Positions 19,640-29,912 of a stretch of DNA of 64,000 nt are shown here, piece by piece. The number at the start of each line of letters is the position of its first letter. Within the stretch, counting starts at the first letter, position 1. The stretch covers positions 21,944,501 through 22,008,500 of the forward strand of contig NC_092672.1 in assembly GCF_964355755.1 (NCBI RefSeq), given 5' to 3'. The position numbers and the translations under genes were made by a program. Under the pieces are notes generated by a model. It worked only from the letters and a program-made list of their open reading frames with translations, had not been told where the DNA came from and searched no databases. The stretch is from Antedon mediterranea. Taxonomy: Eukaryota > Echinodermata > Crinoidea > Comatulida > Antedonidae.

Positions 19640-20338
19640 AAAAAAATGTCTTATTTTTTTAATGGATCATTAAACATAAATGTTGTTAAATGATAATGTA
19701 TGTATAAAAAAATAATAGAATAAATAATAAGTTAAAAAAAAAATTGAATGAACCCACATTAGAAAAAAAAAGTTAAATGAAACTTTGATGGGTTATACTG
19801 TAGATGCAAAAAAGGATAATCTGTTGGAAATAAATTTTGTAAACATTTAAAGATCAAAAAAATCAATGTTAAAGGATGAGGAAAATATAATGTTAACAGT
19901 AAAAAGTTAGTAAGTAACTAGTATAACAGAAAATATGCATTGTTTAAATGAAAATATGTTTGCATAGATAAATCCAAAGAAAAATAAAATGGGACAAACC
20001 CATGGGATGGATTTATTAAGCATAAACGTATTATAATTGTATGAAATAAATATGCATGTAGATGGAAAAAAAAAACAACTATGTAAGAAAAAATAAGCTT
20101 TGTTAATGAAAATGTGTTATTGATAATATGTATAAAAAGAGGAAACTATGTAATCAATGTGGTTAAAATAAAATAAAATTTAAGAAGTTATAGATGCAAA
20201 AAAAGGATAATCTGACGGAAATAAAAGTTTTGTAAACATTAAAGAACAAAATATTAATATTAATGTTAAAAGATGAGAACAATATTATGTTAACAGTAAA
20301 CATTTAGTAAGTAATGAGTATAACAGAGAATATGCATT
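19640..20338. repeat. Degenerate tandem array, unit roughly 390 bp (left portion)
   Basis: The block starting TAGATGCAAAAAAGGATAAT and ending AATATGCATT occurs near 19801-19938 and again near 20190-20338. Sequence around 20060-20160 (AACAACTATGTAAG, GAAAATGTGTTA) recurs at 29945-30030, on the other side of two inserted elements. No coding potential. Confidence 0.65.
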
Positions 20339-20744
20339 TGTAGTGAATATTTATCTTTTAGTTGGTTTCGAGCTTTCTCAGGCGTATATCCACTCGACGT
20401 ACACTGCTGTCACTGAATGATAACTCATACAAAAAGTATATTTAACTCAACTAGAACTTTTATTCCTTGTAATTCGATTAATACATCTTTCTACCACTAC
20501 CAGTCAAGCCTTAATATATTCTTTATCATTTTTCCGTTTATCTACTCTGATCTTATTCTCTCTTCTCCTCTTAATATCTATTACATTCCACTTTTATACT
20601 GGACATGCAAATTTTAGGCTTCAGAGGAGGATAACATTTTCTCTCCAAAATTTATACGATTTTGATTGGCTAATAATATAAGACGGACCTGGTCTAAAGC
20701 ATCCTTCTCTAAACACAGAGAATCACAACATCAATAATATGACA
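20339..20744 (-). repeat. 3' LTR of the Gmr1-like element
   Basis: 406 bp, nearly identical to 25978-26383. Differences seen include TTTCGAG/TTCCGAG near the plus-strand start and AGACGG/GGCGG near its end. Confidence 0.93.
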
Positions 20745-20760
20745 TTCCCCTTTTTGGGAA
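20745..20760 (-). other. Polypurine tract
   Basis: On the minus strand AAAAAGGGGAA directly abuts the 3' LTR, the expected plus-strand DNA primer site. Confidence 0.8.
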
Positions 20761-20846
20761 AAAGATTGTGTCAATCTTTCCAAAAATTTAACATTTAAAA
20801 CCATTTTACTTTAAACTATCTACTAATAACACCTCTATAATATTAT

Positions 20847-22781
20847 TTATGCACGGCTTAATACATCTGCATTTCCATTTAATGATCCTTTCTTGTAAAT
20901 AACTTTAAATTTATATCCTTGTAAAAACAGAGCCCATCTCATAAGTCTAACATTGGCACCCTTCATTGAGTCCATCCATCTCAATGTCTGGTGGTCAGTA
21001 TGAACTTGAAATTCACAACCATACAGATAATACTTAAGTTTATTGATAGCCAAAACAATAGAGAGGCACTCTTTTTCTGGCACAGAATATCTCTGCTCAT
21101 GTACAGATAACTTTCTACTTAAGTACACAATGGGATAATCATTACCCTCACCATCTATTTGGCTCAGCACTGCACCTATGCCATAATTTGAGGCATCGGT
21201 TTGCAATATAAACATCTTATCAAAATTTGGGGCTTTTAATACATTATCATCAGTAAGTCGTTTCTTTAAAGTTACGAAGGCATTTTCACATTGTTCATTC
21301 CACTTAACGGTATTACTTTTACTCTTTAAAGTTAAATCAATCAATGGCTTAGCAATATCGGCATAGTTCTGTACAAATTTTCTGTAATAGCCCGTTAATC
21401 CGAGAAATGATCGGACTTGTTTCTTAGACAAAGGTCTGGGAAACTTTTCCACAGCCTCAACCTTATCAATCATGGGTCTAATTTCTCCATTACCAATCTT
21501 ATGCCCCAGAAATTCTACCTGAGCATAGGCAATTTTACATTTCAAAGGCTTTGCTGTCAATCCAGCACTACTTAATCTTTCTAATACATCATTCAAATGA
21601 AAAATATGATCTTTCCAAGTTTGACTATAAATACATATGTCATCTATATATGCCTTAGCATATCCCTCAGTACCTTGTAATACCTTATCCATTAATCTTT
21701 GGAAAGTACTAGAGCTATTTTGCATACCAAATGGAAGTACATTGTAATAATACTGTCCAAATTGTGTAATAAATGCTGATTTGTCTTTGGTCTTAGGATC
21801 CAGAGGCACCTGGTAAAATCCTTTAGTTAGATCTAACGTAGTTATGTATATTGCGGATGATACCTCATCCAACATTTCGTCTATGCGAGGCATAACATAA
21901 GGGTCAAATTGTGTAGTCTTATTTAGTGATCTAAAATCTGTCTCCATTCTAATTTGATTCTGGCCTTTCTTCAGGGCAATAATAGGTGCAGCATAGGCAC
22001 TAACTGTAGGTTCTATTATACCCATAGCCAACATACTATCTAATTCTTCTTTCAATTTACCCTTTAATGCTTGGGGCGTTCTATATGCCCTATGCCTTAT
22101 AGGCATTTCACCATTAGTCTTAATTTCATGTGTCACTAAGTGAGTTCTACCTGGTACATCCGAGAATACATTCTGTTGGTACTTTAACAATTCTGTTAAT
22201 TGTTTAGTTTGTGTATCATTTAAATTACTACTAACGTTAACATCTCTCCATGTTTGTGATTGATGATAAGACAATCCTATGTCTAATTCACTATCTAACT
22301 CATTGTCATAGACTGTTTCATTTAAGTCTACTTCTTCCATCGACTGAACATTTGTTACTACATAATAACCATCTTTACTTATTTCTACTTTATCATACCA
22401 TCTCTTTAACATATTAACATGTAGAATTTGTTTTTCTTTTCTTCTACCTCCTATGTATATTTCATAATTTACATCATTGACCTTTTTTGTAACAGTGAAG
22501 GGGCCTTGCCATTTACTGTCTAACTTACTATTTCCTACTGGAAGGAATATCAACACTTTGTCCCCTTCTACAAATTCTCTATCAATAGCATTCTTGTTAT
22601 AATTGTGGGACATAATTTCTTGTTGTTCAAGTTTGTTTACATTAGCATCTTTCATTAATTCCTCCATTTTTTCTCTTATGTCTAACATGTATTTGATAAC
22701 ATCAGTAGATGTTTCTTCATCTTCTACCCAATTACTTTTGAGTAAACTCAAGGGTCCCCTCACCTCTCTACCATAAAGCAA
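20847..22781 (-). CDS. Gmr1-like pol: integrase tail, reverse transcriptase and RNase H
   Basis: 644 codons. The N-terminus (about 75-130) is a GPY/F-type integrase C-terminal module (GPFTVTKKV...ILHVNMLKRW). The reverse transcriptase follows: IRMETDFRSLN, TLDLTKGFYQVPL, LPFGMQNSSSTFQRLMD, and YIDD in place of the usual YVDD. Then comes RNase H: LQTDASNYGIGAVLSQ, PEKECLSIVLAI, and VHTDHQTLRWM, ending at NADVLSRA, 100 bp before the LTR. In a normal Ty3/gypsy element RT-RNase H precedes integrase; here it follows. The frame differs from the upstream integrase ORF by one base, so the polyprotein is broken near 22800-22830. Confidence 0.92.
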   Translation of the reverse strand: MLYGREVRGPLSLLKSNWVEDEETSTDVIKYMLDIREKMEELMKDANVNKLEQQEIMSHNYNKNAIDREFVEGDKVLIFLPVGNSKLDSKWQGPFTVTKKVNDVNYEIYIGGRRKEKQILHVNMLKRWYDKVEISKDGYYVVTNVQSMEEVDLNETVYDNELDSELDIGLSYHQSQTWRDVNVSSNLNDTQTKQLTELLKYQQNVFSDVPGRTHLVTHEIKTNGEMPIRHRAYRTPQALKGKLKEELDSMLAMGIIEPTVSAYAAPIIALKKGQNQIRMETDFRSLNKTTQFDPYVMPRIDEMLDEVSSAIYITTLDLTKGFYQVPLDPKTKDKSAFITQFGQYYYNVLPFGMQNSSSTFQRLMDKVLQGTEGYAKAYIDDICIYSQTWKDHIFHLNDVLERLSSAGLTAKPLKCKIAYAQVEFLGHKIGNGEIRPMIDKVEAVEKFPRPLSKKQVRSFLGLTGYYRKFVQNYADIAKPLIDLTLKSKSNTVKWNEQCENAFVTLKKRLTDDNVLKAPNFDKMFILQTDASNYGIGAVLSQIDGEGNDYPIVYLSRKLSVHEQRYSVPEKECLSIVLAINKLKYYLYGCEFQVHTDHQTLRWMDSMKGANVRLMRWALFLQGYKFKVIYKKGSLNGNADVLSRA

Positions 22782-23884
22782 TTTAAAAGGTGAATGGCCC
22801 GTCGCTTTACTAGGAACTTCTCTGTATGCAAACAGAAAGGGGGTATGTAGTTATCCCAATTTTTTCTTTGCTTAACTGTAAGTGTCCTTAGCATATTTTT
22901 CAATGTACCGTGAAATCTTTCAACAAGCCCATTGCTTTGGGGGTGGTACACTGTAGTCAATAATTGATTAATCCCCAACATACTACATATAGATTGCATA
23001 ATTGAAGACATGAAATTAGTTCCTTGATCATGTACAATCTCTTCGGGTAATCCTACTCTAGTAAAGACTTCTATTAGAGCCCTGGCTACTGTTTCAGCTC
23101 TAACATTGGGTAACGGGATAGCATCCGGATATCTCGTAGCATAGTCAATTATAGTAAGCATATATTTGTTATTACGGCTTGTTCTAGATAAGGGTCCAAC
23201 AATATCTATCGCTATACGTTTAAACGGTGTACTTATAATCGGTAATGGTATCAAAGTATGTTTCCTTTTACTTTTACCCTTATCTACCTTTTGGCATTGC
23301 TTACAGACTTTACAATAGACTACCACATCTTTAAATATACCTGGCCAATAGAATTGGTTCAGGACCCTACTTTTAGTTTTCTCAACACCCATGTGACCTG
23401 CAAATGGCACATTATGACCTAAGTGTAATACACCCTGTCTACACTGAGTGGGTAATACAATCTGTTCCACTTGGTTATTCTTATCTTTAATACTACTCCA
23501 ATTTCTCATCAATATACCTTGTCTCATAAAGAAACATACCCTATGCTGACCTATTTCTTCTATAGGGACTACCCTGTCAAACACTCCTTTGAGTGAGTCA
23601 TCATTAGTTTGCAATTTGATCAGTTCTTGTTTAGTTAGGTTCAGCTTGTGCTGTTGTTCATAAGTTTTATGTTTGACTGTTTTATCTTTAGCTTTATCCT
23701 CATTTTCGTCAAACAAATTATTCATTTCTGTTCCATTCATATCATCTAAACACTTAGTTTTATTTACTTTGTTGTCATTTACTACTGTTTTCAAGAATTG
23801 TACATTAGTTTCTTTAGGCGGCTCTTCTATCGGCTTAAAGTTACTATCTTTCCCTAACAATATCATTTCGTATTCTACCATCAT
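22760..23884 (-). CDS. Gmr1-like pol: integrase
   Basis: The zinc-binding H2C2 domain is visible (HLGHNVPFAGHMGVEKT, then YCKVCKQCQK). The catalytic core follows, with D in IAIDIVGPL, D in EEIVHDQGTNF, and E in GLVERFHG at D,D-35-E-like spacing. The first ~110 residues have no recognised domain and overlap the end of the protease frame. The last ~20 residues are out of frame with the conserved continuation that lies at the start of the downstream ORF, which points to a single-base indel. The enzyme inserts element DNA into the host chromosome. Confidence 0.92.
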   Translation of the reverse strand: MMVEYEMILLGKDSNFKPIEEPPKETNVQFLKTVVNDNKVNKTKCLDDMNGTEMNNLFDENEDKAKDKTVKHKTYEQQHKLNLTKQELIKLQTNDDSLKGVFDRVVPIEEIGQHRVCFFMRQGILMRNWSSIKDKNNQVEQIVLPTQCRQGVLHLGHNVPFAGHMGVEKTKSRVLNQFYWPGIFKDVVVYCKVCKQCQKVDKGKSKRKHTLIPLPIISTPFKRIAIDIVGPLSRTSRNNKYMLTIIDYATRYPDAIPLPNVRAETVARALIEVFTRVGLPEEIVHDQGTNFMSSIMQSICSMLGINQLLTTVYHPQSNGLVERFHGTLKNMLRTLTVKQRKNWDNYIPPFCLHTEKFLVKRRAIHLLNCFMVER

Positions 23885-24218
23885 TTTCTATTCTGGCTTG
23901 CTCCCTAGTTAGGACGAACATTTCTTTAGCCATAGTTTCCCCACAATTCTGGTCCAAATCATGACCCAATAACATGTCCCTCTGTAATCCTTCGATTACG
24001 GCTACAATCACTTTTCCTGTCACTATCTTACTTTCTATAGCTACCTCAGCTAAGGGGACGGTAATATCGCCTCCTATACCTCTTAACGTAACCCATTTTC
24101 CTGGCAAGTAACATTTGTTAGGCACTAGACTTTCCTTAACAGCTGACTGGGTACATCCCGAGTCTCTAAGCATAGTTATATCCTGTCCTAATTTTCCTGG
24201 TATTGTACACTTCTCCAT
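23844..24218 (-). CDS. Retroviral-type aspartic protease of the Gmr1-like element
   Basis: 124 codons. The active-site signature is LRDSGCTQSAV (DSG), and a second conserved stretch (DMLLGHDL) fits the ILG-type motif near the C-terminal half of retropepsins. It follows gag by about nine bases in another frame and overlaps the integrase frame by 41 bases, so frameshifting or mutation separates the products. Confidence 0.75.
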   Translation of the reverse strand: MEKCTIPGKLGQDITMLRDSGCTQSAVKESLVPNKCYLPGKWVTLRGIGGDITVPLAEVAIESKIVTGKVIVAVIEGLQRDMLLGHDLDQNCGETMAKEMFVLTREQARIENDGRIRNDIVRER

Positions 24219-24226
24219 TTTATTTT

Positions 24227-25138
24227 CTACACTGATTTTATTCCTTCACATCTTAAGCCATCTTTCACATTCGGGCCCTTCTTAGTGTCACTAGTCTTTC
24301 CTTTTGCTACCATCTTAGGACAATCCCCTATTTTATGTCCCTTCTCCTTACAATTAAAGCATAGGCCATTAATCCATTCATTTGAAGGTTCTCTCTGTTG
24401 GAAATTTCTACCATAGTTATGGAATTTGCCTCCCCTTCCGCGATACCTATTGTATCCTTGCTGCCTAGCTCCAGGGTTATTCTGAGTCGTACCATTCTTA
24501 GGTTTACTATTTTCTTGGCCCTTATAATACGTAGGCTTTTTTTCAGAATTTACGGCATTCCAATAGCCACGTCCACCTCTATTAGCTATATAATCATCGG
24601 CTATCATAGCCATATCATAGCTCTTATTTACTTGTTTATCTCTAAGATAAAGCCTCAGATCTTCAGGCATTTTATCAAGTGTCTGTTCCATTATAATTAT
24701 TTCAATAATGCCTGCAGCATCATCTTCTTTTACATTAGCACATTTCATCCAACATTTTAAATAATGGGAGAGCTCATTCAGCCATTCCCTGATGGACATA
24801 TCTTTAACTCTCTTTGAATTTCTAAATTTAAATCTGTAGGTCTCTGCGGACACATCATACTTTTCTAAGATTGCCTTCTTTAAGGTATCATAATCTACAC
24901 ATTCTTTTACGGTTAAGGATGCATATGCTGTCCTAGCTTTACCAGACAGTTCAGGTGCTAACCTAGCGGACCACGTATTCTTATCCCAACCTGTGGCTTC
25001 TGCCAAGTGTTCAAATGTTCTAAAATATATATCAATATCATCTGATTCCTTCAAAGTAGGAACCTTTACCTTCATTTCATCTACTATATTCCTAGCATTA
25101 CTGTAGCTAGACCTATTTTCTAATTCCATCATTTTCAC
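24227..25138 (-). CDS. Gag of the Gmr1-like element
   Basis: 303 codons. A capsid-like region (about 20-170) contains WSARLAPELSGKARTAY and IREWLNELSHYL. A basic Gly/Arg/Asn-rich stretch follows (about 195-250), then a CCHC zinc knuckle (CFNCKEKGHKIGDC). The frame continues upstream of the first ATG to a stop near 25190. A separate frame at 25212-25436 probably encodes the true N-terminus. Confidence 0.85.
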   Translation of the reverse strand: MKMMELENRSSYSNARNIVDEMKVKVPTLKESDDIDIYFRTFEHLAEATGWDKNTWSARLAPELSGKARTAYASLTVKECVDYDTLKKAILEKYDVSAETYRFKFRNSKRVKDMSIREWLNELSHYLKCWMKCANVKEDDAAGIIEIIIMEQTLDKMPEDLRLYLRDKQVNKSYDMAMIADDYIANRGGRGYWNAVNSEKKPTYYKGQENSKPKNGTTQNNPGARQQGYNRYRGRGGKFHNYGRNFQQREPSNEWINGLCFNCKEKGHKIGDCPKMVAKGKTSDTKKGPNVKDGLRCEGIKSV

Positions 25139-25211
25139 TCTTTCTTGTGATTCAATTTTTCTTTTTTTTTTCTTGTTCTCAATCTGCTTCTAATCTTAAT
25201 TGGTCTTGTTG

Positions 25212-25436
25212 TTATTGTAATTCTAACTTTTTGTTTTCGGCCTCGGCCTCGAACTTCATTCGAAAATATTTGAGCATCATATCTTTAGGCATACCGCCGG
25301 GTATTTCAGGCAAATCAATATCCCTAGCCATGTTATCATACATTTCATTGACTTGGTCAACCATATCTTCCCTAGGCCTAGTATCTTTGTCTGACATAGT
25401 CTTATCTATATTTTTACCCGATCTTAAAGTTGTCAT
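25212..25436 (-). CDS. Probable gag N-terminal segment
   Basis: 74 codons starting MTTLRSGK, acidic, ending in a charged helix (FEAEAENKKLELQ) that appears to run on into the Lys/Glu-rich start of the main gag frame. The two are separated by stops and a poly(A) run near 25155-25170, where slippage or a mutation may have broken one gene into two. Confidence 0.5.
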   Translation of the reverse strand: MTTLRSGKNIDKTMSDKDTRPREDMVDQVNEMYDNMARDIDLPEIPGGMPKDMMLKYFRMKFEAEAENKKLELQ

Positions 25437-25907
25437 GCTAATAACAATTTTACTAATGAAATATGTAAACTTATGTATACAAAATATGTTATAAAAGTAT
25501 TTGTATTACCTTGATTCCATTCAGATATGTAAAAATATGAAATCCACATAAATTTTTAAATGCAATACAATCTAAGACATTAATTTACTTCAAAGTCACA
25601 AACAACGTTCCAAGTTCGCTCCGTACAAAAATTTACTTTCGAAATAAAAATTAGTTTACAAAGTCAGCTTTGCAAATCTTCTCCAAATTTACTGGGCTTC
25701 CTTCTGTTACTTCAGTCTTCTTCTTTCAGACCTCGGTGAATATATACAGTATCTCCGATGAATATCCAGCAGTCTTGAGCTCAACAGTACTTCTTCTTCG
25801 TTGTAATATCCAAACAACGCACGGTATAAAAACTGTCAGGAATCCAGATCTTCGTAACCATTTAACTTTTTGGTTACTGATTTAACAGGCCCGTAGAGTA
25901 GGCACTG

Positions 25908-25938
25908 TCACTTCTTCTTCTTCTTCTTCTTCTTGATA
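25908..25938 (+). repeat. (CTT)n microsatellite in the element leader
   Basis: Around ten CTT units in the untranslated leader between the primer site and gag. Confidence 0.85.
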
Positions 25939-25963
25939 CTTAAATCATGTAAACACAAATTTT

Positions 25964-25977
25964 CACCGCTGCCACCA
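25964..25977 (-). other. Primer binding site, tRNA-Leu
   Basis: Minus strand TGGTGGCAGCGGTG directly follows the 5' LTR and is complementary to the 3' end of animal tRNA-Leu (AAG type, ending CACCGCTGCCACCA). Confidence 0.75.
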
Positions 25978-26383
25978 TGTAGTGAATATTTATCTTTTAG
26001 TTGGTTCCGAGCTTTCTCAGGCGTATATCCACTCGACGTACACTGCTGTCACTGAATGATAACTCATACAAAAAGTATATTTAACTCAACTAGAACTTTT
26101 ATTCCTTGTAATTCGATTAATACATCTTTCTACCACTACCAGTCAAGCCTTAATATATTCTTTATCATCTTTCCGTTTATCTACTCTGATCTTATTCTCT
26201 CTTCTCCTCTTAATATCTATTACATTCCACTTTTATACTGGACATGCAAATTTTAGGCTTCAGAGGAGGATAATATTTTCTCTCCAAAATTTATACGATT
26301 TTGATTGGCTAATAATATAAGGCGGACCTGGTCTAAAGCATCCTTCTCTAAACACAGAGAATCACAACATCAATAATATGACA
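25978..26383 (-). repeat. 5' LTR of the Gmr1-like element
   Basis: 406-bp direct repeat of 20339-20744, followed on the plus strand by the GCATT target duplication. Confidence 0.93.
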
Positions 26384-26655
26384 GCATTGTTAAAGTTGTA
26401 TTGTCCCCCAAGACATGAAAAATGAAGATCAATTAAATCAAATTTTGAATAGACCATATTGTAGCTATAATAAAGTTGTTCACTTTCGCCGAAAAAAAAT
26501 CCGAAAAAAATTATTAATTTCGCTAAGAAAAAAGCAAAATAAGTTAATCAATTTTCCCAACTTGTCAGCTCAAAATTTAGGCCGATAGAGCTAACTCATA
26601 AATATGCATGATATGTTAATGAGCATCGACACAGCTGGGATCTGATCTAACAAAC

Positions 26656-27258
26656 ATGGATGATGCACGTTGTGTACAACAACACCCAACAACATCGACG
26701 CGACTGGGGGTTTCCCCTGATCGTATGTAAAGCTAAGCTGTTAATTTGTCGGTAAGTAGGCCTAGACGGTTATTTTAAATAAATAATAATTATATATATA
26801 ACGCAAACTAGACAGACGTTTGTAATAACAGGAAGGTAATTAATTAACTTAGCCTGGGATTTTTTCAGGGCTAGGCCTAGAATAATACATGATAGGCCTA
26901 GGCTAGTAGTAGTAGTAGTAGAAGAGGAGGCAGGCAGCTGGGCTGGGACAATCGGGTCTCTGCAGAAAATGCCCAGCTAGGCCCTATACATTGTACTCTT
27001 CATAGACTGGCCTAGGCTAGGCCATCAATCCGAAAATACAGCCAGCCTGCTGTACCATATACATAATTTACAGTTGAATCTTGTTTAACTAGTTTTTATG
27101 ATAAAAATAAAACAAACATTTTTTCAGGAAAAATGGTTACAATACAACTTACAAGCCTGAAGTTGAGAACCTTCCTCCAGCAGCACTGTACAAGTAGACA
27201 GAGGGGAAAAGCCAGCTTAGCCATTTTACAACACAAACTACTGTTCTTTACCATGTAA
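26656..27258 (+). CDS. Possible two-exon ORF with SAP-like motif
   Basis: Exon 1 would be 26656-26722 (ATG GAT GAT..., donor GTATGT) and exon 2 27128-27258 (acceptor TTTTTTCAG, stop TAA), together 66 codons in frame. The C-terminal half, VTIQLTSLKLRTFLQQHC followed by a basic RQRGKASL, resembles a SAP DNA-binding motif as found at the N-terminus of some invertebrate transposon proteins. It could be a remnant of a transposase gene or chance. The splice model is by eye only. Confidence 0.3.
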
Positions 27259-28610
27259 CTCTGTACTGTAGTAAGTCAAATATTTGTTTTCTCTTTATTA
27301 AGTCTTAGTTGTAATGTGTTTTACCATAGAAAGTTAGTGTACTTATTTGTCAAAGCAAGCAATTTCACTAGCCCACATTTTGCACTAAATGTGCATGATC
27401 TAGACCTATTTATAAATACCAAATTCCAGGTTTTCGTACTTTGCCGAAATTAAAAACTTTAGATTTTGTGAAATATTTAACTTATTTATACATCATTATT
27501 TAAACATTTTTATTTAAAGACGTTGAACTGATGAAGACTGGAACAGAGGTCACATTTGTACTTCATAAAGACAACTGATGATAGACTCTGTATATGATTG
27601 GATATTGCAAGAAAAATATTTGTGATGCTGCATTCGGCCAATATGTTCCCGTTCAGCTTGTAAAATGTTGTATAATTTTTTTTATAAAGCAATAATATTT
27701 GTACAGTATATTATTTTGTAAACATAACATTCAATAAATAAAAAATACTACTACAACAGTACACAGAATAAATTCTTCAATTTTACTTACACTTCATAAT
27801 GTTACTGTAAATATTACAGTGCAAAAGGAGTTAATAAAAAATATATATAGGCCTATATACAGTTACAGTATATCTTATTGAATTCCTGTATTGTTTTTTG
27901 TGTCAATTTGTCTACTAATATCAATGTGTTGATTGTGGCAGTAATTACGGCAGCTATAGTCTTCTAAGATCGCTCATATCCATTACAAAGTGTCATTTTA
28001 ATAGTAAGAAATGTTTCAATAAATTGTGAATGTTGCCACTGTACGATACATTTTGTGTTTCTCACTACTTCACTTGCTCTTATTGTTCAATCAATGTTAA
28101 TACCTGAAAAAAAAGAAGAAAATTGTGTCAAATATCTGCATAAAATGGTTAATTGTGCAAATGTTGATTTGAACCTATTGCATTTGATGCAGAAAATATT
28201 TTTAAAATACTGTACAGTAAACATTCAAAACAATATTTAGATTTATTTGGTAATTTTCTCTGCAGAATAGATAGTTGAAATCCTAACAAATTAAACCAAT
28301 TCATCAGGATGCAAAACAAAATTATAAAACAAAAATACATCCCTCCTGGTGGTGGTCTAGCCCTAGCTAGTAGTGTACTGCCTAGCCTAGGCCTACTACC
28401 TCTACTTATAGAAACAGGAGGCAGCAGTAAGGCTACTCGAGACTGCCTGCCATGTGGTTGTGCTAGTTAGTACTACTAGTATGTAGTAGACTAGTACAGT
28501 AGCAGAAAACTCGGGCCTAGGGCCTAGGCCTGGCTAGGCCTCTCCTGCTAGCGAAACAAAAACTCACCTAACTGAATAAGATTCAACATCAAAGTTACCA
28601 ACTGCAGTTC

Positions 28611-29519
28611 GGCGCTAGTTCCGTTTCGCACCTGTTTTTATTTCGACTTCCTTTTGACTCCAAATTGTTAAGCAACTTATTGTGAATACCACACCTTAAA
28701 ATTGGGCCTCATAAGTACTTTTATGAAGAAGAGTCACATAAAAAGTAACAAATAAATCCTTAAATTGATGATTTTACAGACATGTTTCTCGCATACCGTT
28801 CGCGAATTTAGAATAGGCCTACTCGAAGTTCAATATTTTCGTTTCTATGGAGCACCAAAAGAGCAACAACAATAGATGGTTACAAACTCAGTGGAATGCG
28901 TCTTCTTATTATTTATTATTGAAATACACGTTTAATTTTAATATATTTTGTCAATAAAAATGCTTTAACATTTTACTGCTAACAGTGCTGTTTTCAAATA
29001 GCAACCTACCCTAGGCCTAACTAATAGTAAGACTATAGACTAAGAGGAATATTATTTAGGCCTAGGCCTAGATCAGGTATACCTCTACTCTACAGCATGC
29101 AGTACATGTAATATGATGATGAATTTGTCGATTTTCATTCCTAAAAGTTCCTGCAAAAACCATGTACAGTATCAACAGTAATATTTTTGTTGCATTGACA
29201 AAAAATTGAACGTAATTTTCACCAATAAATGCATTAAATATACGCAATTTACTGAGTTTTTAGCCCTCTGTTATGATTACTCTTTTGGCGCTCCATAGAA
29301 ACAACAACATTGAACATGGAGTATGCGAAATTCACAAACCGATGTGCGAGAAACACGTCTGTAAATTCATCAATTTAAAGGATTTATTTTTTACTTTTTG
29401 TGTGATATCCTTCGTAAAAGTATTTTTGAGGCCTAATTCTAAGGTGTGGTACTCACGATAAAGCTACTTAACCAATTTTGAGTCGAAATAAACGACAGGT
29501 GCGAAACGGAACTAGCGCC
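28611..29519. mobile_element. hAT-like MITE, copy 1
   Basis: 909 bp beginning GGCGCTAGTTCCGTTTCGCA and ending in its inverse. Long inverted arms of about 300 bp are flanked by a perfect 8-bp duplication TGCAGTTC (28603-28610, 29520-29527). An 8-bp duplication is the hAT signature. No transposase. The left arm has TAGGCCTA where the right arm has TA. Confidence 0.85.
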
Positions 29520-29912
29520 TGCAGTTCTACTTAGTATTCTGCTAGCTATAGTTTTCGTGTTTTCTTCAAGATCGTCTCGCGTCACTACTCGACTCTCTCT
29601 ATGCATTGCTATCGTCGCGTTGTTGGCTGTTTGTTGAGAGAACCATCATCCACAAGATGTATCCATACAATATGAATATTTATGAGCTAACTCAGGTCAA
29701 GGGTTAAATTAAACCGGAACACGTTTGTCTTCCAGACAAATAGCTTCCGGTTGGTTAATTTTTGCTTTAAATTACGATTTTCTCGAGTAAAACATTTTTT
29801 TTTTCGATCCAATTTGAGTTCAAAGTGAATAACTTTTATGTGCAATTAAAATGGCCTATTCAACAAAAATATTTTAAAAAAAAATGTTTTCAGGGGGACA
29901 ATACATCTTTAA

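Larger units (their letters stand above)
20339..26383 (-). mobile_element. Gmr1-like Ty3/gypsy LTR retrotransposon
   Basis: LTRs of 406 bp at 20339-20744 and 25978-26383, both TGTAGTG...ATGACA on the plus strand, differ at four sites by eye. They are flanked by a perfect 5-bp duplication GCATT (20334-20338 and 26384-26388). The primer site at 25964-25977 matches the 3' end of tRNA-Leu. Reading on the minus strand the order is gag, protease, integrase, reverse transcriptase, RNase H: Ty3/gypsy-like sequences in Ty1/copia-like order, which defines the deuterostome Gmr1 group. Frame breaks in gag and at the integrase/RT border suggest this copy is not autonomous although young. Confidence 0.92.
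26394..29908. mobile_element. TTAA-flanked DNA transposon (about 3.5 kb)
   Basis: TTAA at 26390-26393 and 29909-29912 flanks inverted ends AG(T/A)TGTATTGTCCCCC. Inward homology over ~250 bp is weaker but visible (TTATTCACTTT; GAG(C/T)TA(A/G)CTCATAAATAT). TTAA duplication is typical of piggyBac and Kolobok; the ends resemble neither closely enough to decide, and Kolobok-like is my guess. A MITE of the same family is at 45941-46490. The interior has no long ORF. It contains a possible small two-exon gene (26656-27258) and a nested hAT-like MITE. Confidence 0.75.
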
